Assembly: GCA_001599595.1 (NCBI GenBank)
Contig: BCHH01000007.1
Span: 120,027-184,026 of the forward strand
Direction: 5' to 3'
From: Beverwykella pulmonaria
Taxonomy: Eukaryota > Ascomycota > Dothideomycetes > Pleosporales > Melanommataceae
DNA length: 64,000 nt
The translations under genes were made by a program, and so were the position numbers. Below, piece by piece: positions 1-11,307 of this stretch. Position 1 is the first letter of the stretch. Each line of letters opens with the position of its first letter. The notes beneath the pieces are model-generated. The model had not been told where the DNA came from. It worked only from the letters and a program-made list of their open reading frames with translations, and searched no databases.

Positions 1-1036
1 GATGGCTCTGTAGAGGTGGAGACTAAATGTTCAGATCTAGAATTGTCTGTGTCGGGGATGGTGCGATCTTTGATGTCCACATTCTCTCCGTCCTCATTGT
101 CCTGGTCGTCATCTGTCGCATCCTCGCCCTCTTCTTCGGTATCAGCACCGACTTCGTCTGAATGAAGCCGAAGTCGTTCGTGTCTCGCCTCTTTTGCTTG
201 ACTAGTTTCCAACTTCTTTATCTCGACGTCTTGGGGGTGGATTTTGACATTGTAAAGGACATTTCTGTTCACCCGTCGAGTAGAACGCCTAGTAGCTTGT
301 GACGAAGGAGGAAGCGATAGTCTCGTGCGCTTAGTCCTTGCATTTGACTCCTCCCCTTCGTTTTCGGACTCTGTAAAACTGTTCTCATTCATATCCAGTA
401 CATCTAACTCTTTATTAGACGCAAGTAGTTGTCCGCCATATTTAGACTTGAGCTTGGCTGCTTGCTTTGGCTGGATAAACTCGTCCATTGGGTGATATTT
501 CTAGTTATCGTTAGTGAATGGCAATCAAGTAGCTTCTTTCAACATAAACCTGGTCATAGCAGAGCTCGCTTTTCTGAGACCCGTGTGTCCGTGTTCGAGT
601 CTTGTACGAGGAGGTGGGGATGGAAGACATTGACGGTGTGTCCCTGGGCGTAGCGTCATCGTCCGTAACGAGTATGATATTGTCTAGGTCAATCCCGTCA
701 AGAAGCGCAGAAGATCTCTTCCTGCCTTTTGAAGCCATGCCCTGGATTATTAGTTGGCTGCTAGCCATAGGAGTGGAGCGAACCTACGGTGACCATACGC
801 TCCTCAAATGTGACTTCCGTCTTCAGCGACAAGCGTTTCGTCAAGGGGTGGTTACTCTTTGGATTTTCTTCCGGCATTGTGTCTTGGTTAACTGGTGTAA
901 GGTACTGGTGGGAAACTGTTTAGCATGTTGGAACGTTCTGGTTGGTATCGAGACATACCTTGGAATCGTTGACTCCGGTTGCTACAGGACTGCCAAAGTC
1001 GGAACTGGAGTCGTAATCAGACAATGCGGGCGGCAT
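1..1036 (-). CDS. Unknown acidic/basic nuclear-looking protein, four exons, 3' end outside window
   Basis: I do not recognise the family. Exons on the minus strand are 959-1036, 788-904, 550-741 and 500 down to the window edge; the introns (905-958, 742-787, 501-549) have GT/AG ends, CTAA-type branch points near the acceptor, and keep the frame exactly. The protein starts MPPALSDYDSSSDFGSP, has a basic patch (MASKGRKRSS), a QKYHPMDEFIQPKQAAK segment, and then a long charged tail alternating Arg/Lys-rich and Asp/Glu-rich stretches that is still open at base 1. Low complexity and the basic patches suggest a nuclear protein; that is inference. The start at 1036 is chosen because the peptide from there looks like a typical acidic N terminus; an in-frame ATG at 1159 would add 41 residues. 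Confidence 0.72.
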
Positions 1037-1848
1037 TGCTACGGAGGGCGTGCAGTACCACACGGAAAGGGAGAGTGAAGGTGGACTGAAGTCGTGAGGC
1101 TGAGGTGAAGGAACATCGAAGACATCTAAAGTTGAAACTGGAAAGAGCGCGCTTGTCACCGACGCGCCGTCACGTGTCTATTCGGCCAAATTTTTCGTGA
1201 TTGCAGATGGGTGGAGCTGTGGTGGGCAGGAGCAACCCACCTTCACAACCGTGCGATCGCTCAACTAAAAGTTTTTGCTGGTGGATTGTGAAAGTGCTGG
1301 AATGCGAAGGCATCATTCGGTCCCGTTCAATCTGTTTCAGAAATCTTTGGGCTCGACTTTGGAACAGACGCCAGAGGGTGAGGGTATAGAGTAGCATTCT
1401 GTCATGCGACGGCCCGAGCAGCGGAGAAAAGAAGAATCACGGGAAGTAATTGTACCTGGTTTAACAAAGGTAATTTCATGGAAATTGGTTGTCATAGTGA
1501 ACAAACGAAAGTAATTAGAATCGATTGTAGATAACGAGAGACAAAGATAGTGGAGATAGCGAACGTGGGCTGGGATCCAGATTCCAACCCCCAAAAAGCC
1601 GAAAAACCAAAGTCTCCGTCGAATTTTAAATAAGCGGCGCGCGAGATAAGTATGCAAAAGTTTTGGTAGTATTCAAATGCAGAGAACGCTGCGCCGGGAA
1701 AGGTTAATGCAAGGTTGTGCTCGTATCCTACGTGAGGTCATCCGACTATATTCCTTCCTTCCGGGAGATGCCTTTCAAAAAAAACGCCGCCATAGAGGCC
1801 CCAAAAAAAATCGCTTGAACGCAAACAAAAGTTCTGAAAGTGAAGGGC
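1037..1848. other. Intergenic region, no gene seen
   Basis: This holds the leader of the gene ending at base 1 and the 3' flank of the next minus-strand gene. Short open frames on both strands lack splice-joined continuations and protein-like composition. There is an A-rich patch near 1800. I see nothing else. Confidence 0.6.
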
Positions 1849-2940
1849 TTAGATGCGAGAGGTGAGTCGAATCGGAGGCATAATAAATTCCATGTCATCC
1901 TCTTCATCGTCCACCTCAATGTCCACTGCCTCCAATGTAGTGTGTGCTGTTGCGGGAGGAGGCATAATAAATTCCATGTTGTCCTCCTCTTCATCGTCCA
2001 CCTCAATGTCCACAGCCTCTAATGTAGTGTGTGCTGTTGCGGGAGCAGGCCGTATATTTGGAAGATGTGTTTTGGGTGGCAGCGATATTGGTGGTGGCAA
2101 CACCTCAATCTTGAGCTCTCCTTCCTTTTCTGTATCTTTTGGTGCTTCCCTCGGTGCTTCCTTCTCTTTCCTGGACTCGAACTTCTTCACCTCTTTTCTC
2201 GCTGCTTCCAAAACGTCTTCAAAGTGTTTACGAACACCATCTAGTTCCTTTTGGCAGTTGCCATCTCGGAGAGACTGATGTGCAGCCCTCTCACAGAGTC
2301 CTTGAGCGTGTTCTAATGCCTTATCGGTAGAATCGAATAGTTCAACGGGTGTGCCTGACTTAGGACTCTTGCCCTCGCCGCGCGCCCCTCTCATTGGCCC
2401 TCGGGGTCGCATCGATGAAAGGCCAGCACGATGTCGGTATCCAATCTTGGACATCAAAATGTCGTCGTCCGAGTCATTGTCATTCTCGTCGTCTTCGGGA
2501 CCTGCGAGCTCCGCCAATGCCTCCATCCTGGCGGCCATCTTGCCTTTTCGGAGCATGTTCCGACCTGTGCCAATACTTCGAACAAGCGTCTCGAATGATT
2601 TCTGAACCTGGCCATCGTACTGGACAATGATCATCGTTCTGGATCGGTACTTGGAGGGTCCAGATGCATGCGACAGGACCGAAGGCGTCTTTCGTTTCCG
2701 GCTGGTAAGCAGGCTTTGTTGTGTGGTCGTCGAAATGCTTGGGTCTTCTTGTATGCCTTCTAGGCCCCGTATCGACTCCACCGATCCCGTCCTCCGTTTT
2801 ATCGGCATTGATTTGGAGACGGGAACCTTGGTCATTTCGCTCTGCAGTTGCGCGACCTTCTCTTCTATCTCATTGACATTGATGAACCATGACGGAATGT
2901 TGTCGTGAAGGAAGGTAAAGGACTTCTCGATGTCCGACAT
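1849..2940 (-). CDS. Conserved-looking fungal protein of unknown function with a C-terminal tandem repeat
   Basis: Single-exon frame of 363 residues, starting MSDIEKSFTFLHDNIP. The N terminus (about 1-45) looks helical and coiled-coil-like. Residues about 100-145 (around MIIVQYDGQVQKSFETLV) are the most ordered part and probably the conserved core. An acidic run (EDDENDNDSDDD) follows near residue 150, then a glycine/arginine patch, a Lys/Glu-rich helical region (about 225-275) and a proline-rich linker. The C terminus carries two near-identical copies of a 28-29 residue unit containing EAVDIEVDDEE and MEFIMPP. I cannot assign a function; charged low complexity suggests a scaffold-type protein. 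The start is supported by a well-formed N terminus and no upstream in-frame extension. Confidence 0.75.
   Translation of the reverse strand: MSDIEKSFTFLHDNIPSWFINVNEIEEKVAQLQSEMTKVPVSKSMPIKRRTGSVESIRGLEGIQEDPSISTTTQQSLLTSRKRKTPSVLSHASGPSKYRSRTMIIVQYDGQVQKSFETLVRSIGTGRNMLRKGKMAARMEALAELAGPEDDENDNDSDDDILMSKIGYRHRAGLSSMRPRGPMRGARGEGKSPKSGTPVELFDSTDKALEHAQGLCERAAHQSLRDGNCQKELDGVRKHFEDVLEAARKEVKKFESRKEKEAPREAPKDTEKEGELKIEVLPPPISLPPKTHLPNIRPAPATAHTTLEAVDIEVDDEEEDNMEFIMPPPATAHTTLEAVDIEVDDEEDDMEFIMPPIRLTSRI
1874..2044. repeat. Tandem duplication, units of 84 and 87 bp, inside a coding region
   Basis: Two head-to-tail units (1874-1957 and 1958-2044) differ by a few substitutions and one codon of length. 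They encode the repeated acidic C-terminal motif of the 1849-2940 protein. The frame is kept, so the duplication is tolerated or selected. Confidence 0.88.
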
Positions 2941-5113
2941 TGTTGTGGAATGTGGACGGTCGCAAGCGGAGGAGGGCGCGGGCGTTGAGAGACCCGGGAG
3001 CGGGCCGTTGGGAGGTGCGAGGCTAGTGGGATGCGAGTCGACACGACGACAGGCAGGTCGTAAGGGAATGAAGTCGGGAGGGATGGTGCCGACAGCGATT
3101 GTGTACAGAGAGGTAGCGGAGTGGAGAAGAGAAGGAGTCCGGGGGTGCGATGTGATTACCTTAAGAAAGGCGGTTGGCGGGCAGGGATGGTGACTTGTGC
3201 GAAGGGATCAGCAAGCCTGGGCTTTAGTCGCTTGTCTGGCGTCGACTTGCGGGATTATAAGAACACAAGCATACAGCGCATCATGGACGGATGCAGGAAG
3301 GGGGAAACGGAGGTGCAGCAGGTGCAAGGACTCTCGGTTGGAGAAATGGGGTTGTGTGGAGGGTTTGTTTGCTAGGGGAGGGGACAAGACGGCCGCTCTA
3401 CTTGCCTCTGGCGCTGGCTGATTTGGCACCCTTGGCATCCCGCGGTCGATTTATTACAACCATTTTGTCCCCAAGCACTTGCGCGTGTGTTATATTGCCC
3501 ATGCCCGAGCGGGCAGAACGCTCTGGGGCAAGCTCGCATTCGCTCTGCACAGGCCGACTCTGCTTGCTGGATGCTAAGGGCCGGTCCCCAACAATGAGAT
3601 AGGTTGGACATTCGCGCGCTTGCATTTCACGGTGTTGCATTCCCTTTCTGAAGCTCTCAGGCATCCGAGACGGAGAGCCGTGCCAGCCCTCGTCCGCCGA
3701 CTCGCTAAGTTTGAATGGACAGACAGCGACAGCGGCCGTGCCGTCGCATGCGCGATGTATGAGGTTAAAGCTCCGGATCTGCCGGATTGCGCTGGGCGAA
3801 TGTCCCGCCCCTCGACCAGCCAGCGGCGCTGCGGAAAGGCGAATGGCGCACGGTTCGTTCGCTGCGCGGGTGTGCCAACCAATCATGTACGGCTGACGCA
3901 CGCTAGCCTGCTCCCTATTAACGACGGCGTGCATCTCCTTCCCCTTCCCTCCTGATCTGCATCTCGATTTCTGCGGCCCGCTGGTCGTTGCAAGTGTCAC
4001 AGGTTTGCGGTGAAGGCTGACCCCGCAGGCCAATTTCTTTCAAATATCGACTGCGGCTCAACCGCCAACGTCCAGCAGTATCGCGTCTTGGGGCATTGGG
4101 ATTGGCGCACACAATGCCACGAAGAAACAAGCCAGCTGACCATTTATGCGTGCGTACGGCGAGGTTCCAGGGTTGGACACGTTGATGGCAGGACTGACAC
4201 CTGGACGCTCCTGGAACAGATGGATCTTCGGAGGCTGGAAAAAAGGCCTCTTGGCAGATGCAATAGGGTTCCGTGAGGGAAGGTTAATCCTCTAGCACGC
4301 TGTGTGTATTTGCTTGTTACCTCCGTTATTATTATTAGATATGAGGATACAGATGGGTAAATGGAAAGTGACGAAACAATTGAGAGCAAGGGCCCCGATC
4401 GGTTTTGGATCTGTAAAAGCAGACCACAAATGCAGCCCTGGGAGGCTCACTAGCATTGACACGGCCAGCAGAAACAGCCAGGTTGACACGGTGATGGTGA
4501 TGGGTTCTCTAACCCTGACCTAGTCGTCATACCCTGATGGGGGGCAAATGGCGCATCTTGATTCCGAAAGGAGACATTACTACTGCTTCTTATATGCAGG
4601 AGTCGTCGTTTCCTACCACCAGCTGAGGTATCCCGCGGCCGAGACGCGCTAGAGATGCTCGTTCGTCGCGGTAATTTGAGAGGGCTTTCTTTTCGCATGA
4701 AATTACGGTTGTGTTGGCGACTGTTTGCTGGAGTTGATCGATTTGAGATGGTGGCGCCTGATCCGCCAGGGATGTAATTTGTGCACGGCTTCAGCGTTCT
4801 TGCCTCAGCCTACCGATACCTCAGGTAATTCAAACGGGGCCAAACGATTGATCTCTCTCCACTACACTATTGTATTGCCAGACGGAGGGCTATGATTGAA
4901 GCAGTCTTTGCTGTATATTTCGTTCAAGCAAAGTGTGGTTCACATCAAAGTTCCCGACGAATGACGACATCATATTTCCACATGGACAGCTTTACTACCA
5001 TCAAGCCCATTTCCTCCTGACTAATACAACTCTCAAACTCACCCATAGCTTTCAATTCAGCAATCATAGCTTCCCACAACGCTTCCCGTCGTCTCACGCG
5101 CCTCCTGCACACG
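2941..5113. other. Gene-poor interval of 2.2 kb
   Basis: Divergent upstream flanks of the genes at 1849-2940 and 5114-6009. The longest open frame (minus strand, 3398-4033) has unremarkable composition, no domain and no exon continuation, so I do not call it. A short TTA repeat lies near 4326. No RNA gene was recognised. Confidence 0.55.
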
Positions 5114-6009
5114 ATGTCGACGGCAGCTCCAGCCGCATCGGTGCTCCCCCAGGCGCCATGGAAGTCGCTGTTTAACCAGCACATTTCGAAGATGCCAACA
5201 CCCCAATTCGTCCTCGGCACCGTCGCTGCGGCCCCCGCTGGATCACCCACGCCATATGTGCCTCGAGTTCGGTATTGCATATTCCGCGGCTTCTGGACCG
5301 AGCTGCCCGAGAACAAGCACAATGTTACAGAGAGGAACCCCAAAGTGTATGAAAGCGACTGTCTTACATTTACGACCGACGTGCGAATGGAAAAGATTGG
5401 CCAAATCTTCAGTAGCGGTGCTGGACATGCAGAAAGCAGCGAGCAGTACCAAGGAAGCGGAGGCGGCGGACCCGTAGAGGCAGTCTGGTGGACTGAAGAG
5501 ACAGGCACTCAATGGAGGATTAAGGGGCGTGCATACATAGTCGCTGATGACATTGAGGGTAAGGAAGAGAGCAGTGGAGTGAGGACGGTGAAGAGCGAGG
5601 TGGGCAAGAGAATGAGAATCGTAGATGACTCCAAAGAGAAGGACTGGAGCTGGGCGAGGGAGCTAAAGGGAACCTTTGGGAACCAATCCCCAGGTATCAA
5701 AGGTATGGCATCCCGCTGATACACACACGCACAGCGGTGCTGAAACGGGCACAAGGTTCCTTTCGAGCGCCTCCTCCAGGAAAGCCAGTAGACCAACCCT
5801 ACGACGACAAGAATCTTAAACTGGGCGCCAAAGCAGACAGCCTTGACGATTCGGTTGCCCGCAAGAACTTCCGCCTCGTCATCATTATCCCGGACTCTGT
5901 TGAGCAAACAGACCTTAGCGATCCGGGAAAGGGACGCCGATACAGGTACACTTTTGACGAAAGCACGCAAGGGAATGGCGGCTGGAGAACGGAAGAGCTG
6001 TGGCCATAA
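5114..6009 (+). CDS. Pyridoxamine 5'-phosphate oxidase-like FMN-binding protein (Alr4036 type)
   Basis: Two exons, 5114-5693 and 5735-6009, give 284 residues. The 41-nt intron has a GTATCA donor and a CTGAT branch-like site; it joins NQSP to AVLKRAQGSFRAPPPG. A donor 9 nt further on would also keep frame but leaves only 32 nt, too short. The N terminus contains APWKSLFNQHI and PYVPRVRYCIFRGFW, the middle has ESDCLTFTTDVRMEKI and VEAVWWTEETGTQWRIKG, and the C terminus ends RYTFDESTQGNGGWRTEELWP; together these are the signature of the fungal Alr4036-type flavin-binding split-barrel family. Members probably bind FMN; the substrate is unknown. No targeting signal is evident, so cytosol is most likely. 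Confidence 0.87.
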
Positions 6010-9000
6010 ATCTGATTCTCTACATCGTGTACATTCCGCGGCACGTTTGGGCTGTTCAGCAGAGGAGACCCATTAAGGCTGAATGAGCGTTGATAGGCTC
6101 TATACAAGGTACTTAATAGAGCAAGCCACACACTATATATCATAGAGACTTTTGGACATACTCTAATTATCTCGGTTTTGCTGTGCCGCAGTGCAACTGT
6201 TGTCGCGTGGAGGGAGATTTGCTCGACCTGCATCTTGCATCGGCCCTGCTCTCGCATGTGTGGCACACAATTTTGCTGCACATCAAAACACGCTCATCTA
6301 CCACGGTATGCCAATATAACTGTGCATCGCAAAGCCGACTTCGAGGGCTAGCATGAGCAAATATCGGTTACATTTCGTGGGGCCGCACAAAACCGGTCAA
6401 CTTTTGAAGAGCAACTCAAGATCAACGGACCCTCCAGGTAGCTGATTCGCTGCATGCAACAATACTGCCGTGAAACAGAACTATTGAGTGGGCCTTGTTC
6501 GCTCTATGTAGACGCCCAATCCTTAATGCTCCAACATGTCACGAAGTTCCCACGATTGTGGCTCAGGTCGGCGACCTTCATCAGCACATCCGGCCTCGCA
6601 CTTTTCGCGCGACCCAGTCGGCTCTCTCCGCTGGGGCGGCTCCGACTTGTGGTGTAGGCGACCGGAATTTTTCTCCTTCAAATCACGATATCTCCGCCTG
6701 TTGTTCAACCAACGCACAGTTGGACATTCCATAAACGAACGCCTGACAGCGCCGCACACATCATCAAACATCTGACCTGTTCTGCAAATAGTGCCGCAAC
6801 GACAACGTAACGATAGCTAAAAGCAGTTAGGTCGGGCACAAGCAATTGGCCGAAGCCAAGCGGACCGAACCTTTTCCTCTATCACCTGTAACGGGCTTTA
6901 GCGAACGCGCTGAGAGTGAATCGCTGACGTCCCTTGCGCCCCGAAGGCAGCCTGCAACAAAAGGGCGTCGATGAATTCGCTCGCATGGGCTAGCAATTGC
7001 CGGGCTCTATTTTTGTACCGCTTTTGAATCCTCCAGCTGCTTGCCGCGACTTGCACACCAGCGGTTGCCTCTTCGAGTTACGGCTTCGCATCGCAATCTA
7101 AACGGGCGAATGAACGCGAGTGTAAGGATTCCACGTTTGCGGAGGGATGTTGTTGACGGGCAGGCTTCCTGAGGCTAAAGTGTTCGTGAGGTCGACGGTC
7201 GGAGATCTGGGTGTTCTCCGTACTTGCAGGTCGAGGGAGGGATTCTGCCTGCACGAAACTTTGGGGCGATGGCCTCGTGAGATGATTGACGACGACGCGA
7301 TGCGGCTCCAGATTGTGGCTTCGCTTCTTTGCGGATATTATTCTTCATCTCCGAAGACGTCGATACCGCACATTTCTACGTACCGTGGAGCACCTTCAAT
7401 CCTAGCCAGACGTCAAGACGATCTGATTAGCTCCACATCGCTCTGCTGTATCAGCCAGCCGGGGCTATGCCTTACGGGTATGTCCAATGAGAAGTGCAAT
7501 ATCGCCGCTGGTGGAGCAATCTCCCCTTCGTTCCTCCGAAATCACTGATGCCAGGCACGGAGGCCCTTCCGCTATGTCCTCTTGCGCATCATCTTTCCAA
7601 TTTCAAACGCGCTACCATTTCGAATTGCGCAAAGCATGGTGAATCATGATTCCTTTTTCTCACCCCACGAACGCTGTTTCAACGCGTTCCACACATCTTG
7701 CGTGCTTCGAAAACGGCTGCTAAACTTAGCGCCCGCAATCAATCTGACAACGAGAGTGACGTACTGCTGAACATGCACGACGGGGATCAGATCAGACAGC
7801 CAGCTGAGATGCTTCGACGCAGGAGTTGGCAACCGCTCAATCTCACAGGAGAAGATGTTTGACGTGCTTCGACGTTGGGAACAACGGTGACCTGAGCAAC
7901 GTCTTTGAAACCGCAACACCACAACGAGCAGTCGATCAGTCAAAAGGTGAAGCAACATCAAAGCGAGTATCACGCGGAACGCTAAGAATACGGGCAACCT
8001 CTGATCCTTTGCAAAACCCCATTCCTCACATTTTCGCTCCAATCATCTTCCCCACACCGCGTACCTGAATCCCTCCCTCGTACTCGCCTACTATCCCCTT
8101 ACAGCAACTCATCCGCCTTTGCTTTCCTACCTCGGCATCCTACCTTGGCAAATGGCTGTCATGATTGATCAAACATTGCGTGTGTCCCCTCAAAATCCCA
8201 AAGGTCGTTCATCGCCGACCTGTGCAACTGTGATAATGTACGTGTAGCGGGTGCCGGGCACACAACATCATGAATTTCGTCCCCCCTCCCCACTACTGCG
8301 CGTATGGACTGAAGCAAGCTTGCATGCATGCAGTCAATGCGACTGACCGCCTCGCTTAGCCTGGGCGTGCTTAAGCGCCAGAGCGCTGGGGTTGGGGGAT
8401 ACGGAGCAGGTTGTAGGGATGCGGCTTGTGCGTGAGAGGCTTGTGCGTGAGAGAGTTTTGTGTGTCAAAGCATGGTGATGTTGATGCGCGTTTGGCGGTG
8501 AGGAGGGTTGGTGATAGACGTTGAGGCTATTTCTTCAAGTCTGCTCGGCAGTCAACTAGCCGGCATAAGGCTGGAAAGATTCTCTCAGCGGTGCCTCGTG
8601 ATGCGCCTTCTCGCCGTTTTCGGGGGGCAGAAGACCAAAGTAGGGCCAATCACTAGATTTGAACACAGAATGGGGGCTAAGTGGATATGTGTACTGTTGT
8701 AAGTGGTTGATATTTCACTTGTTAGTACCCGTTTCGCGAACGACTATGCACGAGATCCTCTGATGGAGTCGGAATCCTATGATAATTTGTGGGTCCAGTC
8801 CGAAACACATTACGCCCGTAACAGGCCGTGATAAACTCCAAATGTGGTTGCACAAACTGGCAAGCGATGGTGGTTGATTGTCCAAGCAAAGGTACAAAGA
8901 ATCTATCACCTCACCCTAACCCATAAACGGTCTCCAAGGACCGCATGTCCATTAGACCAAGAGGTAGGGCAATCAAAAGACAAGCATGTTGTAGCCTAAC

Positions 9001-9029
9001 GTCTGCGTCGTCGGCCTTTTACGCAAGGA
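6010..9029. other. Three-kilobase interval without a supported gene
   Basis: Open frames here (for example 7147-7548 plus, 7644-8042 minus) are isolated, lack domain-like composition and cannot be extended by splicing. I see a GCATGCATGC palindrome near 8320 and a small tandem duplication at 8423-8452, but no transposon ends, tRNA or rRNA. It may hold long untranslated regions or a decayed repeat that I cannot recognise by eye. Confidence 0.5.
8423..8452. repeat. 15-bp perfect tandem duplication
   Basis: The unit GGCTTGTGCGTGAGA occurs twice in direct succession in the gene-free interval. No function is apparent. Confidence 0.85.
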
Positions 9030-10785
9030 TCATGCTTTCTTGAAGAAGCTAGCAATATTGCCTTGGCCTGGTTTGCCCGTCTTCTTGCCTTTTGCTGTAT
9101 TCAACGGCTTCGTAGGCGCTGGCTTCGGCTTCTTGTGTTCCGGTTCAGCTTCCGAGAAAGATTCCCAGGCGGCTTCTTCTTTGGTCACTTCTGAAAGTCA
9201 GATGCGCTCAAACTGACGTGTGAATTGATGCTTACCTAAATAGCCATCTTCATTTTTGATAGTCTTCTTCTTCATCACTCGTCTTCGGCCACGTCTCCGT
9301 CCACCTTCGACGATGATCACGGGTTCACTATCAGCCGTTTTGCTGGGGTCGACCTTGTCCAACGGCGCATCTTGAGAATCATTTTCCTCTGCTAGTGGGG
9401 CATCGGGCATATCATCGTCTAGACGGCATCAGCAAGGAATTTAGACTTGACTATGACGGCTCGGGCTTACCTTCATCTTCCATCATCTTCCGCAGAGCTT
9501 CCTCGCGGTCTTGGCGGGCTTTGCGTGCTGCGGCCACCTTCTCCTCATCGATCTTAACCTCGGGGGTATCATCTTGGTCTCCTTCGTCTTCAGACATGCC
9601 TTGCATTTGGTCTGTAAACGTTAGCACTGGCCTTCAAGCCACGGACTAAACATACCATCTTCGGGAGGTGCAGGAGTTGACTCTTTAGACTTCTCCGCTT
9701 CCTTCACTTTAGGTTTAGCTTTTGCAAAAGACTTGAAAATGTCTGACGTGTTCCTTTTAAGAGAGGGCTTTGAATCCGGCTTCTTTAGGGTCTTCGAATC
9801 TGCCACGGTCGGCTGAGGCGTTGATCTTCCTGATGTATTGTCATCAGAAGCACTCCCCCTCCGCGCCAGCCCTGCGACGTCTTTTCCTTTTGGCTGTGCA
9901 GCAACACTTGGCTTCGGGGCAGGCTTCGCGGCTGCCTTGGGTGCAGCAGATGGAGGAGCAGCGGCGAATCTTGCAACTCGTCTCTGTCAACTATTAGCTT
10001 CGAATCCAACAAGATGCCGTGCGCAATTCCTCTGACCTTAATGTAGGGATTATGGATAGAGCCGTATGTTCTCCATTGTTCCAAAGGGTCCTCACTCGGA
10101 TACTCTGTTGCAATTTCGTGATTGCACACCGAGAGTATGTTCAAATTCTGACCACCTTAGCTGCTTGACTTCATCCCATTCGCATCTTCGTACCTCGATC
10201 GGACCACCTTCCAGACTATAGACGTGGATGGACGTGATCTCCAAGAATTCCGCTTTCGTTTCTGCAGTCCACATTGTTAGTCTCCGGTAAGAGAATCAGC
10301 GGTGTCGAGACGCATACTCTCCAGCTCCTCCTCTCTAACCAGAATGATAGACGTCATGTGAACAGGCGGCTCTGAAGGCTCCTCGGACTCGGGCATTGAG
10401 CTGGGAATGGAGCTCATGTATTGAGGTGAGCTCTGCATGACGATGTCGTCTCCATCTAGACCATTCGTGCCATTGACGTGCTCGGAGTTTGGTTTCCTGC
10501 CGGTGAGGAGATAGGTTGCGTGTACGGATTTTGGCTTCTTTGCGTTTTGGGAGGAGTGGAACTCGTAAAGCATCCTAGTTCTTGTCAGATAGCCACTAGA
10601 CAATCCAAACGGCATACATACTGCTTTGCGATGTTAACATTGACCTTGAGTGCTCGACTGAGGAGCCGGTAGGTAACCTGAAAAGAGTGAGCTTCAGTAA
10701 CTGAATTGTCGGCAGGGCCATAGCAAACCGGTCGACCGTCATTTAGCACTCTAGCCGCAAGATACTCCTTGTAACTCTCTGCCAT
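9030..10785 (-). CDS. cdc27: DNA polymerase delta non-catalytic subunit Cdc27/Pol32 (POLD3 family)
   Basis: Eight exons: 10622-10785, 10318-10574, 10194-10261, 10037-10147, 9656-9983, 9471-9611, 9236-9418 and 9030-9190; together 470 residues with every junction in frame. The N terminus (MAESYKEYLAARVLNDGR, then VTYRLLSRALKVNVNIAKQ) is the winged-helix part that contacts the small polymerase subunit. The middle is Lys/Ala/Pro-rich and disordered, with the family's KARQDREEALRKMMEDE block and DGYLEVTKEEAAWESFSE near the end. The extreme C terminus, GQGNIASFFKKA, is a PCNA-interacting (PIP) box. Known role: processivity of polymerase delta in leading/lagging-strand synthesis and translesion repair, in the nucleus. 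One donor (GTCAGA, at 10036) is weak. It is divergent from tubulin cofactor D, and an MluI-cell-cycle-box-like site lies upstream. Confidence 0.93.
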
Positions 10786-10877
10786 GGCAGTGGTTGTGGG
10801 ATTGAACGCTGGTGCGTGGTGCTGCGGTTGGTGTTGAGCGAGGGAGATTGTCTCGCGGTGTCAGGTGCGTCCGCTTC

Positions 10878-10883
10878 ACGCGT
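10878..10883. promoter_or_regulatory. ACGCGT, MluI-cell-cycle-box-like site upstream of cdc27
   Basis: A palindromic ACGCGT lies 93 bp before the predicted cdc27 start, in the interval shared with cofactor D. In yeasts this hexamer is bound by MBF/DSC1 and drives G1/S expression of replication genes. One six-base match is weak evidence; a related TCGCGT lies about 15 bp away. Confidence 0.4.
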
Positions 10884-11076
10884 CACACCAAAAGTCGCGT
10901 CTGCCAAGACAGGTAGATCTTCGCTTCGACCCCACAATCTTCGCACCAACCAGCCACACCGTCTTGGGCACTCGCACATCGAGGTGAGTTCACCAAGCTA
11001 TCCACAGGAATAGGATCTCACCTTCTAGAAACGGCATCGCGTTGCCATGCCAAGTTTTCGTGGTTACTGCTCCAAA

Positions 11077-11117
11077 ACTGGCAACTGGCAACTGGGCAAC
11101 TGGCAACAGGCAACAAC
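11077..11117. repeat. Imperfect heptad repeat, unit GGCAACT
   Basis: Five consecutive 7-8 bp units of the form GGCAACT/GGGCAACT/GGCAACA lie in the 520-bp divergent promoter interval between cdc27 (start 10785) and cofactor D (start 11308). No known factor site is assigned. Confidence 0.8.
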
Positions 11118-11307
11118 ATTTTGCTACACCTCAGATAGATAGCAAATGTTTCTGCCTTAAAAGATAGGACTTCATACTTCATAGACTTGGGCTTGCACAT
11201 TCGCCCTTTCAGCCAAATCAGATAAAACTCCAGCAGCCAAAACATTGCCCTGCTGAAACAAGAATTGCGCATTCACACTTCACTTTCTTAGTCATCCACC
11301 CTCCAAG

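Noticed and set aside
3398..4033. 211-residue open frame on the minus strand
   Set aside because: No domain or motif, unremarkable composition, no splice-linked continuation; probably chance in GC-rich sequence.
5703..5734. 32-nt intron in the FMN-binding protein gene
   Set aside because: Too short for this genome; the donor 9 nt upstream gives a 41-nt intron with the same frame and better family match.
7147..8042. Open frames of 132-133 residues on both strands
   Set aside because: Isolated, overlapping in opposite strands of the same gene-free interval, no recognisable features.
8640..8720. Possible minus-strand tRNA T-arm (GTTCAAATC)
   Set aside because: Flanking bases do not form a T stem, and no anticodon or acceptor arms could be paired.
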